Of a stretch of DNA of 64,000 nt, positions 36,101-46,867 are shown one piece after another. The DNA comes from Laguncularia racemosa (lineage: Eukaryota > Streptophyta > Magnoliopsida > Myrtales > Combretaceae), in assembly GCA_037954665.1 (NCBI GenBank), contig JBBMOL010000378.1, positions 124,001-188,000 of the forward strand, given 5' to 3'. Position 1 is the first letter of the stretch. Every line of letters starts with the position of its first letter. Under the pieces are notes generated by a model. It worked only from the letters and a program-made list of their open reading frames with translations, was not told where the DNA came from and did not search any database. The position numbers and the translations under genes were made by a program.

Positions 36101-37722
36101 TATGCGAGTCTAGGCGAAACTGGTCCACTTATGACAAAGAATTTTACTCAGTGGTGCGTGCTTTGAGGACCTGGGAACATTACCTAGTGGGTAAGGAATT
36201 CGTGCTATACTCCGACTGTGATGCTCTTAAGCACTTGAATAATCAGACCAGGATTAGTAAGGACATGCATGCACGGTGGATTCAATTCTTACAGAAGTTT
36301 CCGTTTAAACTTAAACATAAATCGGGAGTCTACAACAAAGTTGCAGATGCTTTGAGTAGGTGAGCCAGTTTGTTGGTGACACTTCACACTGAAGTGGTGG
36401 GATTTGAGCATATGAAAGATCTTTACGCAACTGACAATGATTTTAAGGATGCGTGGGTGTCGTGTCGGGACAAACAGCCTAGCAGTGATTTCCATATTTA
36501 TGATGGGTTCCTCATGAAAGGAAATCAGCTTTGTATTCCAGAGTCTTCTCTGAGGGAGAAGTTGATTCGTGATTTGCATGGTGGGGGATTGGCAGGTCAT
36601 CTGGGCAGAGACAAGACCCTTGCAGCAGTCAGTACTAGATACTACTGGCCACATTTGAGGCGTGATGTTGGGAGGATTGTCCAATGGTGTTATATATGCC
36701 AGACCTCTAAGGGTCAGGCCCAAAACACGGGCCTCTACACGCCACTCCCCGTTCCTGAGAACATATGGGAGGATTTGTCCATGGACTTTGTCCTAGGATT
36801 GCCTCGTACCTAACGGGGCGTTGATTCCGTTTTTGTTGTGGTTGATAGGTTCTCTAAGATGGCACATTTTATCCCATGTCGGAAGGTTGCTGATGCTCAG
36901 GTCATTGCCAAGTTGTTCTTCAAAGAAGTGGTACGCCTCCATGGGGTGCCTAAGTCTATTACTTCAGATAGGGACAGCAAATTCCTGAGTCATTTTTGGA
37001 GAACCTTGTGGCTGCTATTTGATTCCTCACTGAACTATAGCAGCACGGCTCACCCACAAACAGACGGTCAGACAGAAGCTACAAATCACACTTTGGGCAA
37101 TCTAATTAGAAGTATTTGTGGTGAGAAGCCCAAGCAATGGGATGTGGCATTGGCTCAGGCAGAGTTTGCTTATAACAGTGTCGTTCATAGGACAACAGGT
37201 AAGTCTCCATTTTCTATTGTCTATACTAATACTCCTAACCATGCTGTGGATTTGATCAAGCTTCCAAGGGATACGACATCTCACACAACAGCCAAGAACC
37301 TAGCGGGTAGTTGGCAGAACATTACAGCGGAGGTGCGGGCGAAAATTGAACACTCCAATGCTAAGTACAAAGCTGCAGCTGACAAACATCGCAGGCGACA
37401 AGTATTTTCAGTAGGGGATCAGGTTATGGTATTCTTACGCAAGGAACGGTTTCCTGTTGGCAAATACAGTAAGCTTCAACCAAAAAAGTATGGCCCGTAT
37501 AAGATCGTGCGGACAATCAATGATAATGCTTATGTGGTTGATTTACCAAACACCATGGGCATTTCCAAGACATTCAATGTCGCTGATATCTTTCCCTTTT
37601 TCCCTGACGATGTGGCGTTATATCCTACAGAGAACTCGGGGTCGAGTTCTTCTCTGGTGGGAGAGAATGATGGAGGTACAAGAGACACGAGACACACGGC
37701 TTGTCACACGACCGTATCGTGA
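33127..37722 (+). pseudogene. gypsy gag-pol polyprotein, seven nonsense codons, no frameshift
   Basis: One frame runs from ATG 33,127 to a TGA at 37,720-37,722, broken only by stops at 33,247 (TAG), 33,457 (TAA), 34,042 (TAA), 34,747 (TAG), 35,665 (TAG), 36,361 (TGA) and 36,811 (TAA). Domains in order: gag core (33,574-34,040, with the WERLQNRRY and FLPPDYE blocks); zinc knuckle CYRCNQPGHRSNEC (from 34,252); protease DSG (about 34,519); RT with YFDD (near 35,585); RNase H (about 36,010-36,360); integrase with HHCC zinc finger (HGGGLAGH, CYIC) and DDE core (Asp in SMDF, Asp in SDRDSKF, Glu in GQTEATN). The C-terminal part has the LRKERFP and FNVADIFPF blocks. The last 18 codons lie within the 3' LTR. 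The frame cannot now encode a full product. Confidence 0.93.
37656..37667 (+). promoter_or_regulatory. gypsy polypurine tract
   Basis: GGTGGGAGAGAA immediately precedes the 3' LTR start TGATGG, as expected for the plus-strand primer. Confidence 0.75.
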
Positions 37723-38276
37723 TTGGTAGATTTCCACAGACTCATGCACGGCTCCCATACACGGTCGTGCGTCAAGCCGTGTATTCAATCAAGATTTCCA
37801 CAGACTCATACACGACTCCCATACACGGCCGTGCATCACGACCGTGTACTCGATCAAGATCTCCACAGGACACGACTTCCTTACACGGCTAGGAACATGG
37901 CCGTGTACCTGGTTAAGAATATTCACAGAGTCATACACGGCTTAAATACACGGCCGTGTATGAGACCGTGTACTATGCGTGTCGCATGCCCAGAAACATA
38001 CACGACTTAGAGGCACGGCCGTGTATGAAATCGTGTACTATGTGTGTATTTTATTATTTCTTTCCACGTGTACACTTAGATTTTCCTTTTCTAGACATTG
38101 TACGAGGAAGTATAAATACCCTCTTGTCAGATACGCTAGGGTTACGTCTTATTTTATATCTGAAATACACTTTATGAGAGGCTTCTCTCCTTTAACGGGT
38201 TGTGTGCAACCATTGAGTGTGTGAGATTCATTCGTTGAGTGATTCTCGTGTTTCTTTACGCTAACTCGTTGCATCA
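37668..38276 (+). repeat. gypsy 3' LTR
   Basis: 609 bp, TGATGG...GCATCA. It keeps an intact TATAAATA box at 38,111-38,118 and the palindrome array, and lacks the 36-bp duplication of the 5' LTR. The C-terminal codons of the pol frame extend 55 bp into it. Confidence 0.93.
38111..38118 (+). promoter_or_regulatory. TATA box in gypsy 3' LTR
   Basis: TATAAATA, within AAGTATAAATACC. The homologous site in the 5' LTR reads TCTAAATA. A CACGTG core lies about 45 bp upstream (near 38,065). Confidence 0.75.
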
Positions 38277-39559
38277 TATACTCACATGCATGGATTCATT
38301 TTCTTGTTTCAAGATATCATTTTCATCCGCAAGTAACAAATTTGTTTGCTTAACTGCCTCATTTTCATTCTTAAGAGCTTTTATTTCATTTTCATACTTA
38401 GCTAATTTTGTATCAGCCCTTTTTAGTGCCTTAGTAGCTTACTCATTTCTACTAGCATGTCAGTTTCAGTTACATCTTCATCAGATTCAGAATGTACCTC
38501 AGAACTAGCCATTAAGCATAGATTTGCCTCATCCTCTTCTTCTTTTGAATCCTCTGAATTTGTCTCTGTATCCTCTAAATCACTCCATGTTGCTAGCATT
38601 GCTCTACTTTTCTTTTTATAATTTTCCATTTTCTTGATCAGTGTTGGACATTCGTATTTGATGTGTCCTGACTTTTTGCATTCATAACATTGAATCTCCC
38701 TTTTTTCTTTCTTCTTTTCTTTCTCCTTGTACGCTTTTCCTGTATCATTATGCTTATATTCAGTACTCTTCTTGAAAACATTAAACTTCTTACCTCTTTG
38801 CTTCTTGAGCAACCTATTAAGTCTACGTGCTAGAAGATTGATGTCCTCTTCTTTCTCATCGTCACTATCATCCGTTTCAGTTTCATTTTGCTTTATTTCC
38901 TTGACTTTAAATGCAATTCCTTTGGTACCATCTTCTCCTCTTTGCGTGGTCTTTATGTGTGACTCATATGCCATGAGCTTTTCTCTCAATTGACTGAGAG
39001 TTAGCTTGTTTAGGTCTTGAGCTTCCTCTATAGCAGTTTTCTTTGCATCCCAAAATGGTGGCAATATCCTCAACATTTTCCTCACAAGATCTAGATCTGG
39101 AAGTTTCTTTCCAAGTGATGCAAGTTCATTTGTGATAGTTATAAACCTGTTAAAAGCATCTTTGACATCTTCATTAGATTTAAACTTAAACAATTCATAC
39201 CGTTGAATTAAAGCATTTATCTTAGTTTCCTTGATGGTATCAATCCCTTCATATGTATCGGATAGAATATCCCAAATCTCCTTTGCACTTGCACATGATG
39301 ATATTAAATAGAACTTTGATGGAGCAATAGTAGTCAGTAATAAGTTTTTTGCTTTGTTGTTCTTCTCAATAATTTTCTTCTTCGAATCTGACAAAGTTGA
39401 ATCTCCGTTCAAGGTGATCAAACTGTCTCCAAGTGAAATGACCTGCCATGAATCATAATCATTAGCTTTAATGTAAGTTTCCATGCGCATCTTCCAATAT
39501 GAGAAGTTTGAGCCATTGAAGTAGGGAGCTCGATTAATTGCAACATTATTTTCAACCAT
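38277..39559 (-). pseudogene. copia gag N-terminal part
   Basis: ATG at 39,559, about 40 nt after the primer-binding site. 378 codons stay open to 38,423. They include the copia gag core (YFNGSNFSYWKMRME; then the IWDILSDTYEG region typical of UBN2-type gag) and a first zinc knuckle, CYECKKSGHIKYEC. A one-base frame change near 38,445 ends this frame. Beyond it, a Lys/Glu/Asn-rich coiled-coil-like stretch continues in another frame until the gypsy insertion at 38,276. Confidence 0.88.
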
Positions 39560-39579
39560 TTTAGATCACTCAAAATAGA

Positions 39580-39601
39580 TGAGTCCCGCTTTGATACCAA
39601 T
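39580..39601 (-). promoter_or_regulatory. copia primer-binding site
   Basis: On the minus strand, directly after the 5' LTR terminus, the sequence reads ATTGGTATCAAAGCGGGAC. Its TGGTATCA core is complementary to the 3' end of initiator methionine tRNA, the usual primer of plant copia elements. Confidence 0.82.
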
Positions 39602-41049
39602 TGTTGGTCCCAATTAGATTAATCAAGAGGGGGGCAAATTGATTAATTACTTAAAATTTCACTTTTTCGCAAATCAACCAAAACTCTTGACTAATAAAAT
39701 TACTTGAATAACAATAATGAAGAGCAATAATGTGCAATAAATAAAAAGTAGAGAAGAGTAGAATGCTCAGATATTTATAGAGGTTCCGCCTCGAGCTTCA
39801 GTCATCTCTTCCAGCTCCACGCCGGGGTCCCGGTTGTCTATACCGGTTGTGTTTCACTATATCAAACAAATTGAAGATATACAACATAAGCCTCTTCAAG
39901 GCAAAGCCTCACTGTTGAGTCTTTCTAGCTTCTTCACTAAGCTAATCACTCAGCTACAGTGATGAAACAACAAACAATTCCTTATTCACGAAAGGAATCT
40001 CAACAACATCAACGAGGAAGAACAGATTTCCTCTAGATCACATATATATGTAAAGATTTTTGCTTGAAAATGTACGAGTCTTTTCTTCTCGTGTGTATTT
40101 TTCTTTCAGTAACGTTCTTTCTTCTGTTTTTTTCAACGTTCTCCACTCTCCTTTTTTTCATTTGAATTAAACACTTTATATATGGAGAAAACATAACGGC
40201 TACTTTTCATGTGATAATCTTGAATTTATTTTTGAATTTTCAATTCAAAAATAAGTTGGATCTATTGAGAAAGATCTGCATTCTGTGATATTCTTGATGA
40301 GGATAAGCTTGGATAATTAGTTTGACGAGATCTTCTTTGGATATATCTCTTGGATCAAGTTTGTTGAAGATATTCCTCACATTGTGGAACCATATCTTGA
40401 TATAACAACCATATCTCTTATCCTTATCTTTGTAACTGCTGGATCTCCCAAAATATAGTATAAATATCCAATTTTAAATCTGGATAAAACTTGTAAATAT
40501 TATATGATTTCACTTTATCATAAAATGAAATCTTTGAATAAAATCTTGTAAAACTTTATGTAAATTAAAAAAACCATGATATAAAATCCAACTTTAGTAA
40601 AACACATCAAGTATGTTACCCAAAAATACTTGACACGTGGAACTAGGCCTTGAAATTTATTAAAACTATCGATATAAAATTTAGAACGTAATCTGAAAAA
40701 ATTCGTAACAGACATGAAAGGTTCTGAAAGTGCTTCTGAAGCAAACCTGTTAACTGTCCTCCTGTTATGAAGGTTCTGAAAGTGCTTCTGAAACAAACCT
40801 GAAGGTTCTGAAAGTGCTTCTGAAAGGTTACCACGATAACTACAGATACACTACACAACTTTTGAAACACCTTCTGTCAGAACAAAAATAGTCTATATAA
40901 CACTTTTGAAGGTTCTGAACAAGCTTCTGTCTCCTTGTTCATCTTTAGAAAAATTACGTGCTACCTTAAGCATTCATTACACATTATTCCTCTTTTGTTA
41001 ACATCAAAACTAAATTAGAGAACTTAACATTCTCCCCCTAACATTAACA
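39602..41049 (-). repeat. copia 5' LTR
   Basis: Partner of 25,863-27,279. A minus-strand TATATAAAG box lies at 40,174-40,182. The U3 part carries three GGTTCTGAAAGTGCTTCTGAA units (about 40,719, 40,770 and 40,801). The extra unit and the shorter G run account for the 31-bp length difference from the other LTR. Confidence 0.93.
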
Positions 41050-41054
41050 ATTAT
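41050..41054. repeat. copia target-site duplication, right copy
   Basis: ATTAT directly follows the LTR terminus ACATTAACA and matches 25,858-25,862. Confidence 0.9.
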
Positions 41055-43580
41055 TTAATTATATAAATAGATATTATATGTTGATTTTATATGACTATTA
41101 ATTAATTACATAGATAAATACTATATGCTGATTTTATATGACTATCAATAGTCCTTTTCATATTTATTTATGTGAAATATTATGCTATTAAGAAAGATGC
41201 ATAACCCTTCAAATTATACAAATGTAATTTATATGCTAAGAATTGTGTTATTTGATATTAAGTTATGTAAAGGTTGCAACATATCATGCAAATGGTACAA
41301 CCTTCCCACAAGTACTATTCTGCATAGAGGACATTCATGTTGAATACATAACTGGGAAAAAAAAGTGAATTTGATCAGCGAAAAAGTTTAAGCAATAAAT
41401 GAAAAAAAAAATGGATCAAAGGTATTAGCAATAATAAAAGGTTAATACCAAAGAAATACTATAAAAAAACAGTAATACTAAAGAAGTAAAATAATAATAA
41501 AAAATTTATATACTATAAATAAACTTTGATGACAAATACAATAAAGATTAACTTCAAACACACTCACAATTGCATGTAACATATTATATTATGCCAATAT
41601 TCAAACATTCAAGGCTACAAAATACGATCAATACAAGAAGAATTAACACAATAAAATGAATCTAACACAAGGTAGAAAAATTCACAAATTAATAGGTGCA
41701 TAGAAACTCAACTTCTTGTTTTCTAGATACCTGATAAAATTTCCACAAATAAGAAGACCAAAATTAAACTTAAAAATCATAATTCAATACAAAAATATTA
41801 AGTGTAATTTAAGTCACAAAATTTTACATTTTCTTTTCAATTTAGTCATAAACTATATAACGTTGTACCAAGGGAAAGAAGCAGTTGAGTTTAGTGAATT
41901 TATAGCTAATAAATAAATCAACTATACTTATTTGAGTAAATTTATAGTGGCATAGAAGTAATTATAAAATGTCATAGAATGTATATGGAGAGAGGATGGT
42001 CGTTGCCATAACTGAGGAAAAAGATATTTTCTTTTAATAGACATAAACATTATATTTCTCAGTAAAATAAATAATAATTAGACTAAAAGAAAAACCACCT
42101 TTCCCTAAGACCTAGAAGGTAAAATAACATTATCAATATCATTATCTTCATCATTATCCTCAAGGGAAAAATAAAAAAAGCAAGAAAGATAGATAGAAAG
42201 ATAGGGGGTAGTTACAAAGATAGAGTGAGAGGGTTTCGGAAGTGGAAAAAAAAGAAGAAAAGAAAAGCAAGAAAAAGAGTACTTGTTTTTATAAGTGTTT
42301 AGCGAGGCTTTGAGCAGTTGTATCTGTTGAAAATTACTAAAAACGTATTATAATATTAAAAATTTTGAAATAATTGCAGCCATTCGAAAAATGCATAAAA
42401 GGACATGTTTTTTTTTTCTCAAAATTATATATTATAAATAGAAGTGGTAACTTTAAAGAAAAAAATAATGATGAAAAATTAATATCCCAAAGGTATTAAA
42501 AAGAAAAAAAAAAGTCATATGAAAAGTTACAAGGAAAATAAATTTTGCTAAAATTATAATTTGAATTTTATTAATATATTTATATATTTGAATTTTTCAA
42601 ATCTAAAAATAGTGTATATGTTGGACACGATGAAGATATAAATATAAAAAAAAAGAATTCAAAAAGTCCTCACAATATAAATTCTTAAGGTACGTTTATG
42701 AGTACGATTAAATAGTGGAGGATTTATTTATTTATTTATAATAATTATGAACCAAAGATTTGGTGGGCGAATTTACATCCGCTGCTATATATGGCAAAAG
42801 AAATTAAATTCATAGTCTGAGCAAATCACCAAACGCTTTCAAGGCCTCGTCCTAATGTACGGTCTCTATCATAAATCATATATGGATTAAGACATGGCGA
42901 AAATGGTTAGTTTTAGTTTTCTCGGAGTATCATTAACGTATTGTGATGGTCATTCTTATTATACAAAATATACACTCTTTGTTGATATGAAATTGCAAAG
43001 AAAATGTCAATTTGTGGGTATATGTACGAAATTTGCATTTTCTTTTTTCTTATATGGATATCCTACGTGTCATGTAATTTTTATATGCCCCTAAGCATTG
43101 CTTGCCTTCATAAAACTCATATGGAAGCCAGTTAAAATAAGTGATGGAAACGTGAAGGCATATTTTTTGCTTTAGCAATTCGAGAGTGTAGCAAAGGCTA
43201 AGGATAATTACGACGAATGTAAATAAAGCACACTTCTTTCTAGCCTCGCTTATGAAACAACACCCGCATCATGACGAATGACTCTGTTTCGCCAGGTCAG
43301 GTGTGTATACGTGGCATTATTTATACTATATAGCAGCAACACTTTTTCTTCAATAAGTTTTAGTGTCAAGTTATGTTATATCGCATAAAGCTTGGCTTTA
43401 GCCTTTTGTATTGAGCATTGATTGATGACTGATCCGGGCTCGGAGGTTACACCTAAAAAGGTGCAGGTCTCAGAAAATGTGCGAGGACCCAAGCCCCAAG
43501 GTTCCATTCTAGGCTCTAGTGTAGTGAATGTGCTCACCTTAAACATTTAACTCCCATTTACTTCCACCAACTGTCCCTCC
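41055..43580. other. intergenic, AT-rich, no supported gene
   Basis: AT-rich spacer. A 47-bp imperfect tandem duplication lies at about 41,060-41,155 (TATATGTTGATTTTATATGA / TATATGCTGATTTTATATGA). No coding sequence is supported. The final few hundred bases, less AT-rich, are the likely promoter of the glycine-rich protein gene. Confidence 0.55.
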
Positions 43581-43590
43581 TCCTTTTCCT

Positions 43591-43596
43591 TATAAG
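43591..43596 (+). promoter_or_regulatory. TATA-like box of glycine-rich protein gene
   Basis: TATAAG in a CT-rich context 67 bp upstream of the ATG at 43,658, followed by CTCTCCC. Short but well placed. Confidence 0.5.
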
Positions 43597-43657
43597 TCTC
43601 TCCCAAGTTCAAACCATCACTTCCAACTTGCTTTTGATATTACTTCGACAGGCAGAG

Positions 43658-43984
43658 ATGGGGAGATGTTACTACGTGGTTCTTGCCATCGCGCTGACTA
43701 CTGTTGCTTCCTCTCATGCTAGAACTGCGCCAAGTGATGCTAAACTTGGTGTAGATGACCAGAAGAATTTTCTAAGTTATGGTGGCGTTGGAGGCTATGC
43801 TGGATTGGGAGGCAATGGACTGCCTGTCATTAGTGGGAATGGAGTCATTGGAGGAAATATTGGCGGTTTGGGTGGTACACCTGGCGTAGGTGGTGGAACT
43901 GGCATTGTTGGCGGTATACCCGGGGTCGGGGGCGGTGTTCCAGGAACCGGAACCGCCTCTGGCGGTGATCTTCCCTCGCCATGA
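43658..43984 (+). CDS. small secreted glycine-rich protein (putative cell-wall protein)
   Basis: A single-exon frame of 108 codons plus TGA. The ATG at 43,658 was preferred over the in-frame one at 43,628 because it places a compact signal peptide at the start (MGRCYYVVLAIALTT..., cleavage probably after SSHA). The mature part begins with a short polar stretch (TAPSDAKLGVDDQKNFL) and then becomes rich in Gly with Val, Ile, Leu and Pro, with loose GGxPGVGGG repeats and a SGGDLPSP end. This is the layout of small plant putative cell-wall/glycine-rich proteins: polar stretch after the signal, then Gly-rich tail. Presumably extracellular; no enzymatic motif is present. Orthology was not established. 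Confidence 0.72.
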   Translation: MGRCYYVVLAIALTTVASSHARTAPSDAKLGVDDQKNFLSYGGVGGYAGLGGNGLPVISGNGVIGGNIGGLGGTPGVGGGTGIVGGIPGVGGGVPGTGTASGGDLPSP

Positions 43985-44786
43985 AGCATTTGACATTTTT
44001 TCTTTATTTGAAGTGTCACAGTCAGTCCTTAGTCGAATGTTTCAGAAGTCTAATGTGAGGGATTTTATTGTTTCGTGTCTTTCTGGTTTCGCGCGATGTG
44101 TGTGTCAACTTCACAGCTAGCTCTAGTTGAGTCACTTGTTGTTTTGTTTGTTACCGTCCAATGTGTTTCATTAGCTCTAGCTTTAGGGCCTAAGTCTGGT
44201 TTTCTTCTCTCTGGACTCTTTCGTGTAAGCATCATTTGAATTTAGCTTATTACTATCACGTTGTTGTTGTCTGTTTTTCTCCCTCCCTAGCTAATTTGCT
44301 CCTAACTTTAACTCAATTTTGTTTCCTGTAAGCATCATTTAAATTTAGCTTAGCTTATTTACAATGTTTTCCGGCCGACACAAACTTCCACAAAGCCGTG
44401 AGCCGTGACAATCAAACAAAAAATTGCAAATAATGTATTCTTTCCCTCAGCTAAAAGAATCCAAGCAACATTTCACTTCCACGAAAGCACTCATTTTCCG
44501 TTGTCTTTTTGCAAAGACACTAAAAAAATCTATACCAATTGTATACGTTTAGAAATTGATACGAATATGCATATTAAACGACTGGCAAGATCTTAGTAAC
44601 CATATTGTAACAATATCAGGTTTACACAATCAAGTGTGTTGTTTCTTTTAATCGATTCATACATCTCTCTTTAAACTATCTAACACGCTTAATGGTGTAT
44701 ATAGGGTGTTTAAGAAGTCCAAACCCTATTACATATCAAAGATAATAATTTAGATATCAAGAAAGTACAAGATGGAAAAATACATA
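43985..44786. other. 3' UTR and intergenic
   Basis: The first 250-350 bases are probably the 3' UTR of the glycine-rich protein gene (T-rich; a GTAAGCATCATTT-AAATTTAGCTTA phrase appears twice, near 44,225 and 44,328). No other gene is visible. Confidence 0.5.
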
Positions 44787-45741
44787 GGTAGCGTTCGGTT
44801 GCCAAAAAAATGTGGTACTGGACTGGACAAATTTTTTTATCCTGCAGTTAGTTGACAAAAATGATATAAGTACTGGAAAAAAAAGGAATATAGTACTGAA
44901 CAAAATGGCTAAATTTTGTATCATGTGTAATTCGATATAAAATTTGTGATATTTGACAAAAAGTTAATTTTTTCAAATTCCCCAAACTGTCATTCAATTT
45001 TTTTTCCCTTGCATTAGACAAACAAAAAATCCTTTCAAGACCGGTACGCAACCTAAGTTCCATCTGTGCCACTCCAGCCGTGGACTTCGTCCTGCAATTG
45101 ATCATCGTTTGGTTGTCGCCGTCTTCAAGCCACAAGTCGTTGTCCGATTGTTGACGTCTTCACGCCACCAGGTTCGTCTGCTTGCATTGTTTCTCCCTTG
45201 CTCGCTTTTCTATCTTCCTCGCATGTTCTCCATTCGGTTGTCGTCGCTTTCTCTGTTTAATTTATTATTAGATTTTACAAAATGTATCAAAGTATTGTAA
45301 TTTAAATAAAATTATAGTTATAAAAAATTAAAGCAAATTATTGTAATGCAATATATATTAATTTGTTATAATATTAATATGATTAACATTAAATATAATT
45401 TATAATTTTTTACTACAATTTTTTAAAATTACTAATATAATTTTTAGAACGTGTTATATTATTAAATATAACAAAAATTATTGTAATTTATAATATGAAT
45501 TATTAATTTTTTTCAATCAATGGATTTACATGAATTATTTTATATAATTTATAGCATTACATGAATTAAATAATATCTTCAAATAGTATTTTCTTATAAT
45601 AATATCAAATACGTATAAATAATCATGATATTATTAAAAAGGATATAATTATCAAATTTACTATGTTTAGTGCAGTACTTCATAATTCTAAACAATGAAC
45701 AGCATAAAAATCATTTTCTAATACTGAACATACCAAACGTA
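44787..45741. repeat. possible non-autonomous DNA transposon (MITE-like)
   Basis: The left side reads TAGCGTTCGGTTG, and the right side, reverse-complemented, reads CTACGTTTGGTAT. This is an imperfect terminal inverted repeat of a type seen in plant MITEs with GTTTGGTT ends. Subterminal GTACTGAAC / GTTCAGTA words occur at both ends. The centre holds a GC-richer stretch (45,040-45,240) in AT-rich DNA. No target duplication could be set. Confidence 0.3.
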
Positions 45742-46081
45742 GTACAAATTTTTTTTTATCTAGTTTTTCTTGTTTTATACTGTTCAGTATTATAAACACC
45801 CTATTTTTGCCTTAATAATCAATAATAATCAACAATGATCAATTACCATTTTTTTTAATTTTTTCCATTTTTTCTCTAATTTAGCAAAAATAGGAAAAAT
45901 ATTCAAAAAATAAAATAAATAGGAAAAATATATCAATTTTGGAAAATAATTGTAGAAATGGCAATAAAAAGGATTAAATAATTTTTACAAATTTTTGAAA
46001 TTTCAAAAAAATACAAAAATAATAAAAAAAATCGCATTGCATATATGCAAATTGCGAAAATAAAAAATCGCGAAAGTGGGC

Positions 46082-46145
46082 TAGCCCAACTGGTCCGAGC
46101 CACGGCTTGGTGTGCGCTGGAGGGGGTCAAGTCACAGGTTCGAAA
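46082..46145 (+). promoter_or_regulatory. tRNA-like A and B boxes, left arm
   Basis: TAGCCCAACTGG (46,082-46,093) fits the Pol III A box and GGTTCGAAA (46,137-46,145) fits the B box, 55 bp apart. The surrounding sequence does not fold as a standard tRNA cloverleaf that I can recognise, so this is tRNA-like or SINE-like rather than a tRNA gene. Confidence 0.5.
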
Positions 46146-46487
46146 TGCGAGAGAGGCAGATTCCGCGTTTTGCAAATTTTTTCTTCGCCTAGGACACATG
46201 TCAACAGCTGATTGGCTGGAGCGGACATACGCGTCGGGTGTGTGATCGTCTTCAACCTTCTTCCGAGATCGTCGGCGAGGAGGAAAAATCGAATTTCAGC
46301 CGTTTTAATTCGATTTTTTACACAAATCCAACAAATCTTCAACTGAAATAGGATAAATATCATCCAATTGGAATCAAATCGCAATAAATCAAAGGATTTA
46401 CACAAATCAGAGATGGATTTTTCAACCGAAATCCGATTTGCTTCAATCGGATGAAATCCGAGCTTATCCAACTCAATTCCTTGCACC

Positions 46488-46495
46488 TATAAATA
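46488..46495 (+). promoter_or_regulatory. TATA box in centre of inverted-repeat element
   Basis: TATAAATA within CACCTATAAATAGAGGAGG, the classic context of plant LTR promoters, located in the non-repeated centre. Confidence 0.5.
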
Positions 46496-46867
46496 GAGGA
46501 GGAAGGGAGGAAGCTAGGGCACGGATCAAAAGTGAGGAAAAGAGAGAAAAGGGAGAAAATCGAAGCCTCGCTGGAGTTTCCAAGCCGCAACCACCGATCA
46601 AGCACTGAGCTGCCACCAGGAGGCGTTTTTGGAAAAATCCACCGCCACAGTTGAGTTTATCTTATTTCCCTTGAAGATATGTTGGATTTGTGCAAAAAAT
46701 TAAATCAAAACGGCCGAAATTCGGATTTTTCTCCTCGTCGGCGATCTCACACAGAGGTTGAAGACGATTACGCGCCCGGCGCGTGTGTTCAGCCTAGCCA
46801 ATCGGTTGTTGACATGTGTCCAAAGCAGAGAAAAAATTTGCAAAACGCGGATTCTGCTTCCCCCGCG

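Larger units (their letters stand above)
32448..38276 (+). mobile_element. Ty3/gypsy chromovirus (CRM/Reina-like) nested in copia gag
   Basis: Two plus-strand LTRs (32,448-33,092 and 37,668-38,276) with TG...CA ends flank a PBS, one gag-pol frame in the order gag, zinc knuckle, protease, RT, RNase H, integrase, and a polypurine tract. Integrase after RNase H defines Ty3/gypsy. Flanks are TATAT on the left and TATAC on the right, a 5-bp target duplication with one mismatch. It sits in the opposite orientation to its host. It is 5.83 kb long with no chromodomain seen. The coding frame runs into the 3' LTR, which points to the CRM clade, but Reina-like relatives cannot be excluded. Confidence 0.93.
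25858..41054 (-). mobile_element. Ty1/copia Sirevirus-like retrotransposon with nested gypsy insertion
   Basis: Perfect 5-bp target duplication ATTAT (25,858-25,862 and 41,050-41,054) brackets two minus-strand LTRs (25,863-27,279 and 39,602-41,049). In element order (high to low coordinate) come the 5' LTR, PBS, gag, protease, integrase, RNase H, an env-like ORF, polypurine tracts and the 3' LTR. Without the gypsy element at 32,448-38,276 it is about 9.35 kb. Large size, long LTRs, two zinc knuckles, an extra ORF after pol and more than one polypurine tract all fit Sireviruses. It is dead: the RT core is missing, frames are broken and the gag region is interrupted. By eye the LTRs are about 97% identical, so insertion is fairly recent. 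Confidence 0.92.

Noticed and set aside
46082..46145. Genuine tRNA gene
   Set aside because: A and B boxes are present, but I could not see a convincing acceptor stem, anticodon arm or terminator, and the unit is repeated in both arms of a mobile element.
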